DNA of 64,000 nucleotides from Tupaia tana (Eukaryota; Chordata; Mammalia; Scandentia; Tupaiidae). Shown here in pieces: positions 1 to 12,800 of the stretch (the stretch's first letter is position 1; the number at the start of each line of letters is the position of its first letter). Under the pieces are notes generated by a model. It had not been told where the DNA came from, did no database searches, and worked only from the letters and a program-made list of their open reading frames with translations. The position numbers and the translations under genes were made by a program. Location: assembly GCA_026018925.1 (NCBI GenBank), contig JAKSZU010000026.1:12701127-12765126 (forward strand), in the 5' to 3' direction.

Positions 1-57
1 CTTTCGCTCGCTCTCTCGCTAGCTCTGTCCCTCTCTGGTCAAATAAATAAAGTTAAA
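1..57 (+). mobile_element. tRNA-SINE, 3' tail only
   Basis: CT-rich tail followed by ggtcaaataaataaa, the end of the short-form SINE; its head lies before the window. Confidence 0.6.
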
Positions 58-87
58 TAATTCAAAAAGATCATCAGCATTAATTTT

Positions 88-341
88 TTTCTTTTTTAGA
101 GAGGTTTTTGCTATAGGACGCATACACTAGCCAGAAAGACAGAGACAGACAGACAGAAAACAAGAAATCATCCCCCAGGGGGGATGGCCACGCCACAATC
201 CCTTCTCCATTCTCCTCTCAGGATCTTGGGCACTCACGCACATGCCTCCGGTGTGAGTTTAAGCTGCCGGGTCCAGGACTTGAACTGCAGTTGACTACAT
301 GGAAGTCCAACGACATAGCCATTATGCCAACTACTGGTCCC
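88..341 (-). mobile_element. tRNA-derived SINE, long form
   Basis: Reverse-orientation copy with poly(T) at its left end and head ctggtccc at its right end. A 16-bp target duplication (catcagcattaatttt, one mismatch) flanks it at 72-87 and 342-357. Confidence 0.9.
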
Positions 342-839
342 CATAAGCATTAATTTTCATAAAGTCAAAAGAAAAGGATATGTAATAAAAACAAATATTC
401 AACAAGTACTTGAATGGAAAGGGGCAGGGCTATTAAGAAACAGGAAGGAATCTAAAATCTCTGCAATTCTAGAGAGGATGGGAGCGGGAACACCCTACTC
501 TTAGCTTCAGACGTAAATGGTAGGGCAGATGGAACTCATGAAAACCGAAAAACCTGGAGGTGATGACGAATGACACCAATGCACTCGGCGCCCCGACTTC
601 CAAGTCTGAGCTGTGCATCTATGGGTGAAACTAAGTCCTGGGAAACTGAAGCCCAGGGAGTGGCTGCCTTCCCCCTCTGGCTGCGTCTTACACCTAGGCC
701 ATTTATCAAAGCTCAGCTTTAAGCTGAACCGGACTCTGAATCTAAAACCAACTTCCCCATATCCCCAAAGAGGCCACCAGGCTCCAAGACGTCACAGGCT
801 AGCGATTTCGACCCAGTGCTGACCCCCGAGGCCATCCAC

Positions 840-1600
840 AGTCCTAACAGCTCCGCTCCGCCGGCGACTCGAGGTCGGTACCGCTCGGCTGCCACCTGCC
901 GCCCTCGGCGTGGGATCTGCAAACCCGGGACACCGCCAGAGGCCAGACCAGCAGAGAAAGCGGCGTCGGTGCAGAAAGGGGCAGAGAGCTAGGGCTTCCG
1001 ACCGCCGCACGACGCTGCCTTGGACGCCGGAGTCCCGGGACTCGAGAAGCCGGGAGCCCGCGCGAGCCCCGCCCCCGTCGCAGCGAGCCAGTCACTTCCT
1101 CTCCGCAGAGCGTGCGAGTCAGAAGATGCGGGAGCAAGAACGCCCACCTCCCGGCTTTCCCGCATCTTCGGCTCCTTTCGGTCCGCGTTCGACAGCGGCT
1201 TCGCTCCGCCAGCCCCCAGGACCACGGGAGGCGGCGGCGACTCTCGCCGAGGAGGCGCGAGACAGACGAGCCCGCGCCCGCTCGGACTCTCCCATCGCGT
1301 GTGCGCGGTGCGCGTGCGCGGCGAGGGCGCGGCCGGCTCGGGCTGCGGCTGCGCAGAGGCGGTGCCAGGCGCTGCGCCTGCGCAGTGGCGGGGCGGGGCG
1401 GGAAGGAGGGAGGCGGTGGCAGCGGCGGCGGCTGCTGAAGAGGAGGAGGAGGAGGAGGGGGAGCGGAGGGAGGTGTTTCTGTCAGTTCCGGCTGTTTGTT
1501 CGGGAAGTGGATCCGCCGCTGCCGGAGCAGCCCGGAGGGAGCTGCGGATCGCGAGGCCAGTACCGACCCCGCCCGCCCGCGCGCACCGCCCCCGCCCGCC
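840..1600 (+). promoter_or_regulatory. CpG-island promoter and 5' UTR of RAB35
   Basis: GC- and CpG-rich sequence runs from about 840 through exon 1 to about 1900. Visible sites include an NRF1-like tandem TGCGCCTGCGCA at 1373-1384, overlapping GC boxes at 1387-1402 (ggcggggcgggg type) and a purine-rich GAG/GGA run at about 1437-1475. There is no TATA box. The transcription start cannot be fixed from sequence alone but should lie within or downstream of the GC boxes, leaving a 5' UTR of roughly 100-200 nt. Long open frames on both strands here are a by-product of the high GC content. Confidence 0.85.
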
Positions 1601-1652
1601 ATGGCCCGGGACTACGACCACCTCTTCAAGCTGCTCATCATCGGCGACAGCG
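1601..1652 (+). CDS. RAB35: RAB35 coding exon 1
   Basis: Encodes residues 1-17 ([17 protein letters not shown]) and the first base of the Gly18 codon. It is followed by the donor GTGAGG at 1653. It carries beta-1 and the first half of the P-loop and lies within the CpG island. Confidence 0.97.
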
Positions 1653-4600
1653 GTGAGGGCCGCGGCGGCCGGAGGCGGCACGGGCCCTGCCGGGCGCGGC
1701 CCGCGGGGGCCTCGGGGCGGGCGGGCAGGCGGGCGGGGAGGTGCCGGCCCGCGCAGGGCGGGCGGAGCTGCCCAGCGGCCACCGGGCCCAGGGGCGCGCC
1801 GGGGGGCTCTGGGCTGCGCCGGGGCAGGCTGGGGTCTGGGGCGGCGGAGCAGAGGGCCCGGGTGCGCCGGGTCCACTCACTGCGCCTGCCCCTGCCTCAC
1901 GTGTGACCTTGGTCAAGTCGCGCGATCGCTGGAGTTGGAGAGTCCAGGGTTCGAGTCCCGGCACTGCCAGCCCCTTCACTCTGTGACCTTGGGCAAGTTG
2001 TTTCACCTTTCTGAGCCTCAGTTCCCTCCTCTGAGAAGTGGGGACTTGCCTCGCTGGGTGGTATGAGTATTCGATAAGACAAAGTAGGAAAAGTGCCTAA
2101 TGCCCCACCCCTGCGTGCAGAAGCTCTTAAGTGAACGTTAGCTCTTATTACTATCATCAGTATCCTTCGAAGCCTGTTCCTCCCTAAAATGGGGATATTC
2201 CCGGAACCTCTCGATTGCTTACTGTGGGGTTGAAAAGAGGTGAGGCAGGTGCCGGCTCCATACAAGGCCCAGCACATTCCCCATTCCCGCTGAATTGTGG
2301 TGCTGTCTGTGTGGGTTTCGGTTTCCTCATCTGTCAGATGGAAGGATAGTCTGCTGCTGGGAGCATTCCGTGTGATATGCCGCAGGGTGTTGAGAACTGT
2401 GCCTGGCACACAGCGGTTGACCAGTGAGTGTGATTCCCTGATACCCTCCTGTGTCTGTACCGGGAGGTGTCGAGGGTTTTAGAGGTGTTCGGAGCGTGGC
2501 AGGTGAGCAGGTTTATGGGGCGATCAAGAGGTCAGGGCGGCAGGCCTCAGAGGGTTTATGGGAGCATAGCTAAGGTGCTAGGATTATATGATGTCCTGGA
2601 AGGAGGCTTGGGAGCACACTGAGTTTATGGACCAGGCCTGGGTTTGAGTGTGGGGAATGGGGTCATGTGACCCTCCCCAGGTGGGTGATAGGACCCATAG
2701 GTTGTTCAGGAAGGAGGGGGCCAGGTCAGGTGGGTTGTGCACCCCGGATGGAGGAGGTCAGGGTGCAGGGTGACGGTGTCAGAGCCGGGTCAGGGAGGTT
2801 TCTCCTTGTGAGGCTGGGTTGGGATGTGGTTGTGGTTGGGATAGGTGAGGGATGGCCAAGGTTCCTGTGGTTGCTGGTGGAGGGTCGAGGTCAGGGGAGG
2901 GGGAAGAGCTCACCAGGAAGATGAGGAGTTGCTGTGGTTGGGGAAGGAGCCAGGAAGGTAGGGCCTTGGCGGGCTGTGGTTTGAATGAAAGACGCAGGCC
3001 AGCTGTGTGGTCTGGTTCTCAAGGTGGCCCGTGGCCCTCCTTGGGGTCCTGAGGCTTATGCCTTCACAGCCTGTGCTCTCAGCTCTGGCCTGGCACGAGG
3101 GGCTGGCACCAGTGCGGTTTCTGTCCTTTTGCCGTTGAAGTCAGCGGCCATGGCCAGGGGTCTTTATCCTTCTGCCAGACTCCTTAGGCCCATGTTGGTA
3201 TCCACAATGAAAAGCCTGAACTCAGCGAGAAGATGCCAGTCGTTGGCTCCGGTCCCCCACGAGAGGTGGTTTGGGCCCGCTCGCCCACAGTGCATGGTGC
3301 GTGGCGTGTTGCTCTTTCACTCAGTCAGGTGTTGGGGATCACTGGGTCGTGATTTCTGTGGTTGGCTTCCCATTCAGGCTGGGCAGGCAGGCCCAGGTGT
3401 GGAGAGGAGATAGAGCTTTGCGGGTGACTCCTTCTTACAGCGAGCTGATGGTACCCCCCTGGGAGGGGACAGCATGGAAGTTCAAACCAAGCTTTGGCCG
3501 CCGAACGCAGAGACTGACATCAGGCGTCCCCCTGGATGGGGCTCCTTGCGTCCATGTTCCCTGAGGTGCAGTGAACAATTTCACTCTCTCCTCGGGTTCC
3601 CACCCATGCCCGTGTGGTTTGGCGGATAGGAGAACCGAGGCTCAGAGGAGGTGATCGATTTGTCCCGGATCGCACAGCTTATCAGATGCGCGTCAGGGTC
3701 ACACGTCTCTGCCCACGTGTGAGAGCGCCGGGTCGGGGCGGCATGCTGGGCCTTCCACAAGCGGTAGTCTCGTTCCTCGTGAGTCTCCAGTTCTTCCCGC
3801 TGGGCCACCACCTACACGCTTCGGAACGCGTCCCCTCCGCTCTCATGTCTCTGTCACACCTGAGGGTCTTCGCTTTCTCTAGGATGTCCTGGCGTTGGCT
3901 CTTGTTGGTAACGGCATTTCGTCGGCATCCATTGGGCCGGCTGTCCTTGTTCTGAGGTGCTGGAGGCTGGACCAGGGAAAGCCTTTCATTTTGCACACGA
4001 GTAAACTGAGGCTCAGAGAGGGGTATGCCTTGTTTGAGGGAGTTGCCGAGAACACTAGGCCGCCCCATAACCTCAAGATTAAGGGAAGCTGGATCCCACA
4101 TGGCTGACTGTGGTTTGAATCCCAGTCCGGCAGTTTGAAAAACATGCTGGACATGGGTGTGTGCGTACCCCATACCCCAACAGGAGGGAGAAGCAGAGGA
4201 AAAAGGGATTATGGTATGACCATTGGCCATTGCTTTCTCTCTCCCCACTTGACTCTCTCCAGCGAGTGCATGCATCCTCTGGCAACTTAAAAAGAAAAAG
4301 AAATTGAGAATGCGTCCCTTGAAGGCCTGAGTTCTTTTTTTTGGGAGAGATTTTTGCTATAGGGCGCATGCGCTCGCCAGAGAGAGAGCGAGAAATCACC
4401 CCCCAAGGGGATGGTCACGCCGCAGTCCCTTCTCCTCCATTCTCTTCTCGGGATCTTGGGCACGCACGCACACGCGCCCCACTTAAATTTAAGCCACTGG
4501 GTCTGGAGCTTGAACCGCAGTCAACTACATGGGAGTTCAGCAACATAGTCATTATGCTAACTGCTGGTCCCGAGGCCTGAGTTCTTTAACACGCTGCAGC

Positions 4601-7600
4601 TGGAGCTTAGAGGGAACGAGGGGACTGTGGCCCAAGGCGGGCTGGGCGGGTGAGGGCAAAGACTTCTGTGTGGTCAGCATAACAGGGACGGAGGTGGCAA
4701 CCAGGGAAGCACAGTGATGGAATAGAAGACAAGCCAGCTGCTTGCTGGCTGCCCAGAGGCCTCAAGTGCCCTGCAGGGTGGACAATGGACTGGTCAGGCA
4801 GTTGGTGCCCTCTGCTACTGCCCTTACGCCAGTGCTGTGGGGTATCTGTGCTCTCCCAAGGAGGGAGATGCAAAGGATGGCATTTCTCGGGGTTTCAGTT
4901 CTCTCAGAGGGACAGCATCTGAGGCAGCAGTGAATGTGGTGACTGTGGTGGTCTTTCTGCAGCTGATGGCTTCTCAGTGCTCTGCAGAGCAGCCGGGTAA
5001 GTGGAGGGCCGCCACTTGTCATTGCAGAGAGATCACCTCTCCCTTGTCTGATTAGATATAGAGGATTTGAGTAAAACATAATCTCCCCAGAAGTTTGAGA
5101 ACTGCTGCCCTGGCTCCTGGTGGGGCTGCAGCGTGAGATGGCCTGGCCACTGGCGAGGTTGTGCTCGCACAGTCACACATTCACACGCATTGTTTTGCTG
5201 GCGCCTACTGAGTGCTGGGCCCAGCTTAGTGCCCCAGGCATGCACAGGGTGAGAGAGATGCTCATAGCCTGGCCACCCAGCCTCTGCTTCTAGCTGAGTA
5301 AGCCAGACCCAGGGACTCCAAGAGGAAGCCAAGGAGCTGGCAGGGCCCACGGGTGTTGGCGTCCGGCAGAGCGCACAGGGCTTGGGCTCCTTGGGCTGAG
5401 CAGGAAGCCTCGTGGAGCAATGAGGAAGTAGCTCTGAGGAAGAGCATGGGGCTGGGCAGCCGGGCCATGGGTGCAGCACCTGGCTGCTCGGGAGAGGCTC
5501 ACCCGCCTGTGTCGGCAAGGTCAGACCCAGGTGTATTTGGCGAAACGAGTTCTTCTGGGCATCCCCGGACAACTCACTCGCCTGAAGTCCCCGGAAGCGA
5601 TCTCAAACAGGCTCGCTGGCCCAGAGAGGATGTCTGGGGTTAGGTTTAGAGAAACGCAACTGCGACTCAGTCTGCACCAGTGGTTTGCAACGTGGTTCCT
5701 TGGGGGTGGGGTGAAGGCAGCGCCCTCTCAGAATCTGCTGTGGGCTTCTCCCACAAGCAGGCACATGCATCCAACCTGCACCCTGGTCTGAGGGTTGGCG
5801 AGAGTCTAGATTACGATCTCTTCATAGCTCTGATGGCATTGACGTTGAGCGGGAATGAGATGTAGCGGCCCCTGTGGCGCTGTTTTCGCCCATCCTGAAA
5901 CAGATCCACAGTGTAGGACACACTGGGAGGAGTGTCAGGTGTGGAGGAGACGGCGCTGGGTTCGGATCTGGCTCCCCACTGCTGGCGGAGGCACCTCAGG
6001 CCCGCTGCTCCCAGCTGCAGCGGCCTCTCTGTAAGAGATGTAGTTGGAATTCTGGGGGCATCAAAGGGCCTGCCTCACAGACAGAGCTTGATCGGGGCAT
6101 GCCCACGGTTTCCTTCTGGGATCAGTTGACCCAGCTGGGGTGCCAGGGATCAAGGATGGGCCAGGGGACACAGGGCAGGCTGCTGGGTTGAAGTCAAGGG
6201 GGCACCAGGTGAGCAGGCCAGGGGCTGCAGTGGTGAGTGTGGAAGCCTGGGCGCAGGTGGGCAGCAGGTTTGAGGAGCAGCACAGACTTCCCTTGCCACC
6301 CCTCTGCACCCCGGCCGTCTGCTCCAGCTCTGTGGGCCTTGGTTTCTCACCTGCTAAACTCCGATCATCTCAGGGGTTCTTCCCAGCTCCTGTTCCTCGT
6401 GCTCAGCCACTCACCATCTGAAGCTCTGCACCTGGGTGCAGTTTTCTAGCTGCATCTGGGGGGCTGTCTCATTGGTCGACCTTCCTCCTGCTTCTGAACC
6501 CTGTGGTCTGGTGTGTTACTTTGGCTGCCGGGGCCAGCCCTCTGCACAGGGCCTGGGCACGAGTCCCTTTCTCATCTTCCCCCTGGGTATTGGGAGCAGC
6601 TTGTCTTACATGAGGACGAAGGAAAAGGTCGGGAGTGAGTGGAGAGATGTCTGCAGCATGTGGCCGGTTGGGATGTAGGCAGCAGCTCGGAGGGGAGCCA
6701 GTTCCCCTGGGCTTGGGGTTCTCCTCGTTCCCCAGGGCCGGCGGGCCGGTGGGCCGGTGGGCTCGTCTCACCGCAGCTTTCTCTTACAGGTGTGGGCAAG
6801 AGCAGTTTACTGTTACGGTTTGCAGACAACACTTTCTCAGGTGAGTCTTCCCCTGGGGTGCTGCGGGGGGGGGGGGGGGGTGTTTCAGATTTGAAATCCC
6901 CTCCCTGGCACCAGAACACACTTGCCTCTTCCTAACCAGGGAACTTCGAGTCCTGGTTGCCAGAAGAGAGAGGGAGAGTGGGGGAGGCCTAGGTCAAAAG
7001 CCTCTGGGGTCTGTCGTGTTTGGTCGTGACCTTTTGTAGGCCTGTCACTTCCCTACTCAGAGTCTGTTAGTATACAACATTACAACAAGTTTTAAAATCG
7101 TCCCACACCTGCCCACTCTGCACCCCGTGGCCTCTGTTTAGCATGCAGTGCACCCTCCCCGCTTTTTCTGAACCCCACAGGCCGTTGGGCAACCTTCCTT
7201 TCTCCCAGTATACTCCAAATGTCTTTCTGGGTACTGTCTGGAGACGCCTGGGTCTCTGGAGTGTGTGGAGTTTCCTGAGCATGCACGGGGGCGCCGACTT
7301 CATTCACAGAGCTCTGTCCCTGCGAGGTGCTGGTAGCTTCTGCAGAGGCGATGGTGCTTTACTGGGATACACTGTTGTTTACTCTTTTACGGGGCTGTTC
7401 TGTAGAAGTGGAGCTTCTGGGTCATAGGGGCCACAGCATGCCTATCAAGGCGCTTTAGTAGTAGGGACCTGCAGATGGCATAATAGTTACGTCGCTGGAC
7501 TCCCACATAGTAGTTGACCACGGTTTGAGTCCCAGACCCGGCAGCTTAAAATTCACGCCCATCTTGTGTGCATGCATGCCCAAGATCCCTAGAGGAGAAG

Positions 7601-9860
7601 GGATTGCGGCATGGCCATCCGCTCGGTGGGGGTGATTTCTTACTTTCTGTCTCTCCAGCAAGCGCGCATGCCCTATAGCAAAAATCTCTCTTAAAAAAAA
7701 AAAAAAAGAATCTGTAGTAGTTAACACCCACTGGAGGGGTTTGGAGTGTCCTTGTCCATGCCGTCAGTGTGGATCTTAGTGTCTTAGTCGTCATCCTTGT
7801 CATGGTCTTCATCCTTGCTTAGGCTGATAGGTGAAAAGTGCTATCTCGTTCACATTCGTGTTCCCCTGATCACCTTCTGTTTTGTTAAACCTATCAGGTT
7901 ACCTACAGGGACCGTTTCTGGTGAAGGGCTGATTGTGATTATGTTGTAGGGAATTCTCTCAGTCTGGTCAGGCGGCGAGTGACATTTAAATCACTTGGCT
8001 AATGCCTCTCTTGGAGAGAAGTGGGTCTGGTCCCCTCTCTCCCCTGATGGTGGATGGTGGCCCTGCAGTGCCATTGCTGTGTGGTGCTGGAAAGACTTGG
8101 CCTACCTCAGTGGCTTTGAGCAGTTCCTAAGCCTCAGCTCTTCTGTGAAGTGGGACTCGAGTTCTCCCCCAACACAGGTTGTAGTGAGGCTTACCTGAAC
8201 GCACGAGTCACAGTGCCTAGGACTCATCTCTCAAAAAATGCCAGCTGTTTTTTGTTGATGTTGCCTCTGTGCAGGAGCAATAAATAATGGACAGCCTCTG
8301 CTGATGTCGCAGAGAATCCTCTTCTTCTTCACGCCCCTCTACTCCCTGTTCAGTCAGCTTTCTACTCTGGGAGGGTTCTCTTTTGCAATCTCTCTCCTTT
8401 CAGTTTCTTTCTCTGTGTTGGTTAGATTTTTTTTTAAGGTGCATTCATTCTCCAGAGAGAGAGAGACAGAGAGAGAGAAAGTGAGAAATCATCCATCATG
8501 GGGGATGGCCACACCACAATCCCTTCTCCTCCATTCTCTTGGGATTTCGGGCATGCACGCACATGCACCTGGCGTGTTTCTCAGGCTGCCGGGTCCAGGA
8601 CTCGAATTGCAGAGTTGGCTATATGGGAGTCCAGCACCTTACCTTCCATGCCACCTGTTGGTCCTCTTTCTGTCAATTTTAATGCCAGTGGGCCTGTGTG
8701 TGCACAGACACACACAGAGAGAAAGCATCCCAGTGGGGCCTGGTCACGCTGCAGTCCTTTTTCCTCCGTTTTTCAATCTCTTCAGGATCTTGGGCACATG
8801 CCCAGTGTGTTAGTTGGGGACAACACACAAAGTTGGGATTTGAACCACAACTGGCCATGTGGGATGTGGCCCCTCTACACAGCACTTAACTTCTGCACAA
8901 CAGGGTCAGTCCTTGTTTCTATTTTTAAAGGGTTATTTTTAATCTTTTTCATGAGAGAGGGAGACAGAGATGAGAAGGAGAGGTCCCTCCAACAGGGTCC
9001 TCAGCCAGCCAGGTCATGCGTGTACCCAGTGTGCCCAGCCAGGGTCCTCAGCCAGCCAGGTCATGCGTGTACCCAGTGTGCCCAGCCAGGGTCCTCAGCC
9101 AGCCAGGTCATGCGTGTACCCAGTGTGCCCAGCTAGGGTCCTCAGCCAGCCAGGTCATGCGTGTACCCAGTGTGCCCAGCCAGGGTCCTCAGCCAGCCGG
9201 GTCATGCGTGTACCCAGTGTGCCCAGGGTCCTCAGCCAGCCAGGTCATGCGTGTACCCAGTGTGCCCAGGGTCCTCAGCCAGCCAGTCATGCATGTACCC
9301 AGTATGCCCAGGGTCCTCAGCCAGCCGGGTCATGCGTGTACCCAGTGTGCCCAGGGATGTCTTGCATCTGGACTCAGGACCCTCCCCTGTGTCCCCGGCA
9401 CCGCAAAGCACTGTGTTACTGCACCTCCAGGGCGCTGGCCTCTGCCTCTCCATGGCTGCCACCAGCACTTAGCTTCTTGTTGGTCAGGCCAGAAGCATTA
9501 AGCTGTTCCTGCCAGGCTGCTGAGTTCCTCTCGCTAGGACACGTCTCTGGCAGGGTCTTTGTCAGTTTGGAATGCTCAGTGGTCCTCCCCCGAGCAGAGT
9601 TTGCAGCAAGACTGCTTGAGCTGCGGCCTGCGACTCTCCGTGCCAGACTGTTGGTGATGGAGGATGTCGAGCTGCCTCCCAGGGCTCTACCCCCAGGGGC
9701 CAGGAGCACTTCCCCTCCCTCATCGTGACAACCAAAAATGTCTAGACATTCCCATCTACCAGGGTCTTATCTTCATGTTCAGGGCCACGTCCCTGGACAC
9801 ATGGAGTGCGTGGGGACTCAGGGTTTGCTGCTGGCCCCTGCCGGGCCTTGTCACCAGCCA

Positions 9861-9897
<37 letters not shown>

Positions 9898-12800
9898 ACA
9901 CGTGCATGTGTGTAGGGGAACAAACCACCCTGGGTGGGAAGCACTGATCTCCATAATCCATTTCAGTCACCTTCCCAATTTCTCGCTCATACTGCTTGTC
10001 GGCTCTTGGTTCTTTCCGCGCGCTCGCTTGCCTGCCCCTGGCCAGCTGTTCCTGTTGTGCATTTGCCCGTGCTGGGTGGGCGGTGCGCCTGGCGTTGTCC
10101 GGGAAGGCAAGAGCAGGAGCCGGCTGGTTTTCTGAACGTTTTCTGCTTGGGCCGTGGCCTCAGCTCTGCCTCTGTGTGGGATGTCTGTCCCCCACCTAAT
10201 CTCAACCTTTGAAATCGCACCAATTTCTTCAAGCTAGGCCCAAATGCCACTTCCTCCCCTGCCTTGTCTCCACCTTGACCTTTCCTGAGCACGTGACACA
10301 CTTTGCTTTGTCACTGGCGTGCGTCTTGTCGGCTGCACTGTGTTCTGCGACAGGCCCCAAGTGGAGCGAGAACTCGCGTTCTTCCCAGCGCTCAGGACTT
10401 GGCCAGTCTGGACTGGATGTTACAGCAGCTAGAAATTCCCTCCGGTCCAATAGATTTGAAGTCCGTGAGCTACTAGAACACAGCGTCTGCCCTGGTTACA
10501 GCCCCACAGCCTTCCTGTCGGGCACCAGAGAGAGCCCAAGTTCTCGAAATGGCATGGAGGCCCGGAGAACTGGCTTCGCTGTCTGCCTGCCTCCCGTGTG
10601 CTCAAGCTTATGTGACCCCATGCTCACGTTGCCATTATTGCTACTGTCATCGCTGCCATCACAGTTTTTCAAACTGCAGGTCGTGACCTGTTTGTGTGGT
10701 AGGAAGTTAATTTTATGGATCATTAAAATTTCTTTGAATAGAATAGAGAAGAAAACTCGAGTGCATCATAGGCCTGCCACCTGTCTTACATCCCAGCTGA
10801 CATGTCCTCACCCCAGAGCCAGTCCCACTCCACCAGTTTCATCCGTTTTGTTTCCTTTGTTCATTTCTCATTCCAGGGTATTGTCTCCTCTTTGATTGTG
10901 TTCCATTGTGTCCTGTCACTCTCCCAGGATTGTGGGCTCCATTGGGGCAGGGGTCTCGTCTTTGTGTTCAGGGCCGTGTGCTGGGGACACAGCAGGTGCG
11001 GGCACATGGAGGGAGTGGGGATAGGGTCTGCGGGGCCCCCTGCTGGGCCCTGTTCACGTGCCCTGTGCATGCAGGCAGCTACATCACCACCATTGGAGTG
11101 GATTTCAAGATTCGGACCGTGGAGATCAACGGGGAGAAAGTGAAGCTGCAGATCTGGGACACGGCCGGGCAGGAGCGCTTCCGCACCATCACCTCCACGT
11201 GAGTCACTGGAGCTGCGGTTCCACATTGAGATGGGGTTGAGCGACAGGGCCTGCTCTGGTGTCACCGGGTGGGTCCCCGAGGCTGTCAGGAAGTGAGCTT
11301 GTTGCTGGCCACAGCAGGGTGGCGTTCGGCTGTGCCCTTCCTGTTCCTGAAGATGTGAGAGGAGGTCGGGTGGGGTCGACTGCTGCCCGTGGCGGGGTGG
11401 ACAGTGGCTGAGCACCCTCGCTCTGGCATCCTGCAGGACAGTGGCCACGTCCCTTCCCTTGGGCAGTTGGCTCTCCCTCTGGCCCGAGTCCATTGCTTTA
11501 CACTCGGGGAGCAGAGTCAGGCAGCAATGACAGTCGTTCTTGGCAGTGTCGGTTCGTGATGGCTGAGGTTGGCCTTGTGGGTGCCTGTCATCCACCCTGC
11601 CCCCTTGGAGGCAGCTCTGTGTTGGGAGACCTGGGAGAAGGGCGCTCTCTGCGAGGCCTTCAGGAGGCCTTCCCCAACCTCCCTGAGCTGCCTGGGGCTC
11701 TGCCTCCCAGGGCTGCCCTCCTTTGCTCTGCAGCACCTTTGTGTGGAGAAAGCCCAGCCCTGGCCCGAGCAGCAGGAGTCCTGTGGAGAGGTTCTGGGTT
11801 AGTGGGTTGGTAGTGGGACAGGTTCCAGGAAAGAGGCAGATAGTTGGGAATTTGAATTTCTCCTCCACTGTGTGACTTCGGGCATGTGGCCCAAACAGTC
11901 TATGCGGCACCGTCCCAGAGGGCTCAGCTCTGGAGTCTGCTGCGGGTGGAGCCGTGCGTCCAGCCAGGTCCTCTGCCCCGGGCTCTGTGTGGATCATTGC
12001 TGCGTGCGGTCGGTGCTGTTGGCCCCATTTTACAGAAGAGGCCGCTGTCGAGAAGTGTCTGTGCCAGCCATGACGGTCCCTGGCCACACAGCGGTGTGTA
12101 CAGAGTGGGGTTTGGTGTCGGGCCTGCCGCCGGTGCCCTCAGTCTCCCCAGGGCACTTTCTCTGTGAGTGGACCCGATGAGCCGTGTAGGAAGTTCTCTG
12201 GCCTGAGAGCCCTCTACTCCCCTCAGCACGGAAGTGGGTAGGACCTGACTGCTTCCCATCCCCATGATCTTCTGAGTGTGGGAAGTGTGGAGTGTGGGTT
12301 GGCTGGGAGCATGGAGAGGCAGGGATGTGGCCGGGCAGGGAGGCGTGTGGGCCACAAGAGGGCTCACCAGAACCTGCCCTGCCCTGAGCCAGAGGTGCCT
12401 CTGTCACTGGTTAGCCCTGTGGCGAGTGTGTGTGCCGTGGCTGCGACTGCGAAACCCTGGGGTCCTGAGCCCAGGGCTGCCTGGGTGCAGCCCTTCGGCC
12501 CTGTGTCTTGGCAGCTCTGGCGAGGCCCTAGGGAGGATGCGGGGTCAGGCCCGTGGGGTAGGATTGGCACTGAGAACTTCGGGCACCCCAGTGCTTCCAG
12601 GCCCGAGCAAGACCAGACCTCACACAGGGGGTCAGGGTCAGCATGTCTGGGCTGACCCCACATGTCCCTCCTCTGGACTGAGACTTGCTCAGGGCATCAC
12701 TCTATTTTATTTGATCCCCCAAAGCATTCTGTGATTGGCTCCATTTTACAGCCGAGAGCAGAGGGTGACATGCATAGCCTGGTTGGTTAGGGTGGGGACC

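Noticed and set aside
844..1876. Long open frames on both strands across the RAB35 promoter and exon 1
   Set aside because: Stop codons are rare in GC-rich CpG-island sequence. The frames are rich in Arg, Pro, Ala and Gly, overlap on both strands, and resemble no family.
8994..9355. CRISPR-like array
   Set aside because: The units are continuous direct repeats without unique spacers, in a mammalian intron.
8970..9728. Open frames encoding a repeated [16 protein letters not shown] peptide
   Set aside because: They come from the minisatellite: units of 47 and 43 bp are not multiples of three, so the same peptide appears in shifting frames.
10861..12087. 408-codon open frame on the minus strand over RAB35 exon 3
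   Set aside because: It runs through L2-like and MIR-like relics and is antisense to a conserved exon. I recognise no domain in it and see no promoter or splice support.
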